A stretch of 64,000 bases of DNA from Eutreptiella sp. 'Long Island Sound 2002' (lineage: Eukaryota; Euglenozoa; Euglenophyceae; Eutreptiales; Eutreptiaceae). Location: NCBI GenBank assembly GCA_964036045.1, contig OZ038391.1, positions 37,175,833-37,239,832 on the forward strand, written 5' to 3'. The notes beneath the pieces are model-generated. The model had not been told where the DNA came from. It did not search any database and saw only the letters and a program-made list of their open reading frames with translations. Below are positions 61,550 through 64,000 of the stretch, in pieces. Both the position numbers and the translations under genes were made by a program. The stretch's first letter is position 1. Each line of letters starts with the position of its first letter.

Positions 61550-61649
61550 GGTTCAAACCGGCTGTCGTTCGCAGGGCAGACAAATGCAGCACAAAAGCAA
61601 GCACAGGACGAACAGGCATTGCATTCCACATGCAGACCAAGCTGCCAAC
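61550..61649. repeat. Terminal direct repeat of the DIRS-type element, inner copy
   Basis: This is the inner partner of 61,225-61,324 (about 96% identical by eye). It lies about 25 bp downstream, in element orientation, of the RNase H frame end at 61,673. The 225 bp between the two copies are not repeated elsewhere in the window and contain a short run of GGGT repeats near 61,395. Confidence 0.85.
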
Positions 61650-61672
61650 CCTTATACGAGCGAATGCGAGGA

Positions 61673-62990
61673 TCATCGCAGACGCCAAGCAAACCTTGGG
61701 AGAAATTCAAGACAAATAAAACGATTCGGCTCACCTTTCCAAGCCGCCTGCCGGCGCTTAACACTGTCAGTAACATCACCATGCGTGTGAAAGGATCCCA
61801 GCCTACTAGGCGGGTCTGCAGGATTCCAATCCGTACTTACCCTGAAAACACCCATATACCGATCATTCCAACTCCTGAGCAAGAACAACTGTCAAAGAAG
61901 CCGCTGATGGCTACGCAAAAAAATACCCCCACGCATGCCTAAAATTTGCGCCCTACCAACGGCGCTGTCAGTGGCAATCACAACATAAGGAAAGCGCATA
62001 TAGCAACCCAAGCGCAGCGCATAAGCTGCTGCATACAGTTCTGCCTGCTGTAAAGTACTGATCCACTTGGGCGCCTTCTGGCTGAGCCATCGCCTGCCCT
62101 CCCTCACAATCCCAATCCTGTACCTGCCCGTCTTATTTAGCTCGGCGGCGTCGGTGAAAAAGACACACTGTGCCGCTGGAACCTGAGGCAACCACGGCCA
62201 AGGTGCAAAGCACTGCGGGGTCAGGGCAAAGGCAATGGCTGTCATCAGTGCCCTACGCATGCCCTTACGAAAATCACAAAAATCGCACAACTTCCAACAG
62301 TGGCCCACTGCAACAAAAGGGGCCAGCCCAGCATTGGGTCGCACAGCCCACTCAAGCTTGCCTAACAGCCGCGCAGCCATCCGCGCACTCAGCCTGTTCT
62401 GGACAATGCCCAAAAGCCATAGAGCCACTACGCCACCAATAATCCCTGGCTTATTCTCTACAGTCATAGCAGCGGCAGAAAACTGCTTCCCAATAAAATT
62501 CAAGGTCCGGATAGGCTCAATCACACTCTTGGGGCTAATCAGGAACCCCGTCCGGCCCAAGACTCGGCTCACACGGCGCGCAGCAACGCGCGGACGGCAC
62601 CTACCCACAGCAGACACAAGAACATCGTCCAGGTAAGTGACCCCCCGCGCCCGTAGATCTCGGAGGGCCCTCCTGACTAGCGCGGAAACAAGTCTCTGGC
62701 AAAGTACAGGCAAGTACTTCCACCCAAAGGGCAGAGTCAGCCAGCGGAAACATCCCTGGGGTGTGTTCACACGGAAAACCCTACACCACCTGTACGGCAT
62801 GCGAATAGACCAAAAACAATTGCTGAGATCTATTTTCCCTAGAAAGGCTTTATGACCTGCTTCCGCCATCATTCGAGTCACCTGCTCTACCTGGGGCAAA
62901 CGGAATTTGGGCGGCTTACGCCAGTCCGCGTCGTTCAGACCAACACACGCAAAAATGAGTGCACACTTCTGCGAGTTCTTAGGAATGACC
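61673..62990 (-). pseudogene. DIRS-type reverse transcriptase - RNase H
   Basis: The RT is readable from about 62,990: ARVIPKNSQKCALIF, GLNDADWRKPPKFRLPQ, then GKIDLSNCFWSI with the first catalytic Asp, TLPFGWKYLPVLCQRL, and VTYLDDVLVS with the YxDD box. RNase H follows with VFFTDAAELN, LQQAELYAAAYAL, IATDSAVGRAQI and VSTDWNPADPPSRL. One in-frame TGA at 61,892-61,894 interrupts RNase H just before its last motif, and the frame continues unchanged to 61,673. The PFGW box and NPADxxSR ending fit the DIRS/LTR/pararetro RT group and not LINEs. The protein is fused or frameshifted to the gag-like region upstream. It is inactive as it stands unless the TGA is read through. Confidence 0.85.
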
Positions 62991-63705
62991 CTTGCTGTTT
63001 TGACCCCGGGCCTCGCTGCACTTCTTCAAAGGTCCCGCGTCGCGAATAGAGCTGAGCATGCCACCCACGGCTGGGCTGTCCACCGTTAGTATACCACTGG
63101 CATATTTCCGATCCCATGCCTGGTACGTACGCAGCAGGTCCTTCGGCACACAACGCCGCCATATGGTATCTGCCATTCTCATCTTGCCCACTTCTCCAAT
63201 CCCCCGCCTGGCCAATTGTAGGTTCACCGGCTCCAGCTCGTAATCATCATAGTATGACTCCTTCGACGCCTGACTGAGGCCCTCCTCCGAGATGGTCTCC
63301 AGGGCCTGCGTCAATCTTGCTAACCCCCTGCGCGGGTCAATAGTAGCCGCCAGCCTTCCCAGCGCCATCAACCCTCCCGCCACAAGGCCTTCCTGCTTAC
63401 GCGGGACATCCGGCAGTCGCATCAGTCTCTCCACCTGCCTGCCGAAGCCATCCAACACGTCACCGGTCACACTCCATGAACCGGTATTCTCCTTCGCTGC
63501 TGGACTTGCTGTCGTACTCTGCACGCGTGGCACTCGTGGGCTCCAGGGATTTGCTTCTCTTCGGCCTCTTTGCGCCGACTGCACTCGCCTGAGCCCCAGG
63601 GCATCGCTGAGGTGCAGCGTCTCGCAGATCCGCTCGGACCCACCTCGCCCACAGACTGTCCACAGGTCGTTCTTCTGACCTGTACTGGAACACTCCGCTT
63701 GACCC
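62979..63705 (-). pseudogene. Gag-like region of the DIRS-type element
   Basis: One frame gives a Ser- and Lys-rich stretch (KRPKRSKSLEPTSATRAEYD, ending SSSEGEYRF). After a one-base shift near 63,470-63,490 comes a helix-rich run (VLDGFGRQVERLMRL, LARLTQALETISEEG, YDDYELEPVNLQLARRGIG) ending at TAA 62,979. Its position between YR and RT and its charge fit a gag or linker role; I recognise no domain and no zinc knuckle. The frame differs from the RT frame by one base near 62,985, so the two were probably one polyprotein. A C10 run at 63,704-63,713 makes the frame of the first 200 bases uncertain. Confidence 0.5.
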
Positions 63706-63998
63706 CCCCCCCCCACCCAATCCACCGGTAGCGGGAGGTGCATCCGTCGTTCGCGGGACCACGCGTGCGTTGGGTGGCAGTAATTCTTGGCGACACTGGG
63801 AGTGACCCACCCTCCTGCGAGCATAACCGTCTGGAAGCGGGCGCCCCAGAAACACAGCACCGCCGCTCCACACCTACGTAATGCATGCCACCTTTATCCT
63901 TCGAAGTCCGAGCCTCCAACAATCTTTTTCCATCCAGCCTGTAATTCCGTCGCGTCCTGGAAGGAAAAGGGCAAGTCGGCCTGCCCGTGCTTGAGCCA
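63705..63998 (-). pseudogene. Tyrosine recombinase C-terminus (Cre-like box II)
   Basis: The frame reads RWHALRRCGAAV, then GARFQTVMLAGGW and VTPSVAKNYCHP. This has the H-x-x-R, the GGW and, nine residues after the Trp, the nucleophile Tyr (codon at about 63,780-63,782), spaced as in Cre and DIRS recombinases. The similarity to the Cre C-terminal box is strong by eye. A TAA at 63,894-63,896 interrupts the frame a few residues before the H-x-x-R. The upstream part, with the first catalytic Arg, would lie beyond the window. It could belong to the same element as the RT or to an abutting copy. Confidence 0.75.
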
Positions 63999-64000
63999 TC

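Larger units (their letters stand above)
61225..64000 (-). mobile_element. DIRS-type tyrosine-recombinase retroelement, degenerate, partial
   Basis: On the minus strand, from the window edge, the order is: C-terminus of a Cre-like tyrosine recombinase, a helical gag-like region, RT, RNase H, and an end region with a 100-bp direct repeat. Typical DIRS order is gag, RT, RNase H, then YR. Here the YR end lies upstream of RT, so this is either an unusual order or a second copy abutting the first. No integrase-type DDE domain or LTR is visible. Frameshifts and two in-frame stops break it. The left end joins satellite at GCC/GGTTCAAACC; the right end is outside the window. Confidence 0.75.

Overview
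This window is non-coding, repeat-dominated eukaryotic DNA. Everything that looks protein-coding belongs to retrotransposons, and almost all of it is broken by stops and frameshifts. I see no bacterial-type genes, operons, Shine-Dalgarno-led genes, rRNA or intact host gene. The mixture is eukaryotic: non-LTR retrotransposons with an AP endonuclease, reverse transcriptase (RT) and RNase H; a tRNA-derived SINE; and a DIRS-type element with a tyrosine recombinase (YR). RNase H-bearing LINEs together with YR retroelements fit an alga, another protist or some invertebrates, and fit a mammal poorly. I cannot name the species.

Layout. About 46 kb of the 64 kb is one satellite family with a unit of roughly 30-33 bp: CCGGCATA, a run of about 6-14 C, a CTGAG/CTAAG/TTGAG/AAAG core, then CCCACAAAAGTT. 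The C-rich strand is on + from 1 to 30,832. A 200-N assembly gap follows at 30,833-31,032. From 31,033 to 61,224 the same satellite reads G-rich on +, so orientation flips across the gap. A 154-bp segment at 2,337-2,490 recurs, apparently without mismatch, in inverted orientation at 35,259-35,412. Both arms contain higher-order repeats of about 1-3 kb.

Five kinds of insertion interrupt the satellite. (1) LINE-A (12,251-17,884, +) is 5'-truncated and flanked by an 11-bp direct repeat. (2) LINE-B (about 48.6-56.5 kb, -) is a near full-length relative with a coiled-coil ORF1 and an APE-RT-zinc-RNase H ORF2. (3) A 76-bp foreign insert with a perfect hairpin lies at 42,890-42,965. (4) An 82-bp tandem array (57,898-59,297) carries two copies of a tRNA-derived SINE with identical target-site duplications. 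(5) A DIRS-type element (61,225 to the window end, -) has RT-RNase H, a 100-bp direct repeat at its downstream end, and a Cre-like YR C-terminus lying upstream of the RT.

How the parts relate. The two LINEs are homologous along ORF1 and ORF2, share an ATGA overlap between the ORFs, and lie in the same orientation relative to the satellite unit. That is compatible with, but does not prove, a preference for this satellite. The SINE probably depended on a LINE for mobility, but I cannot show which one.
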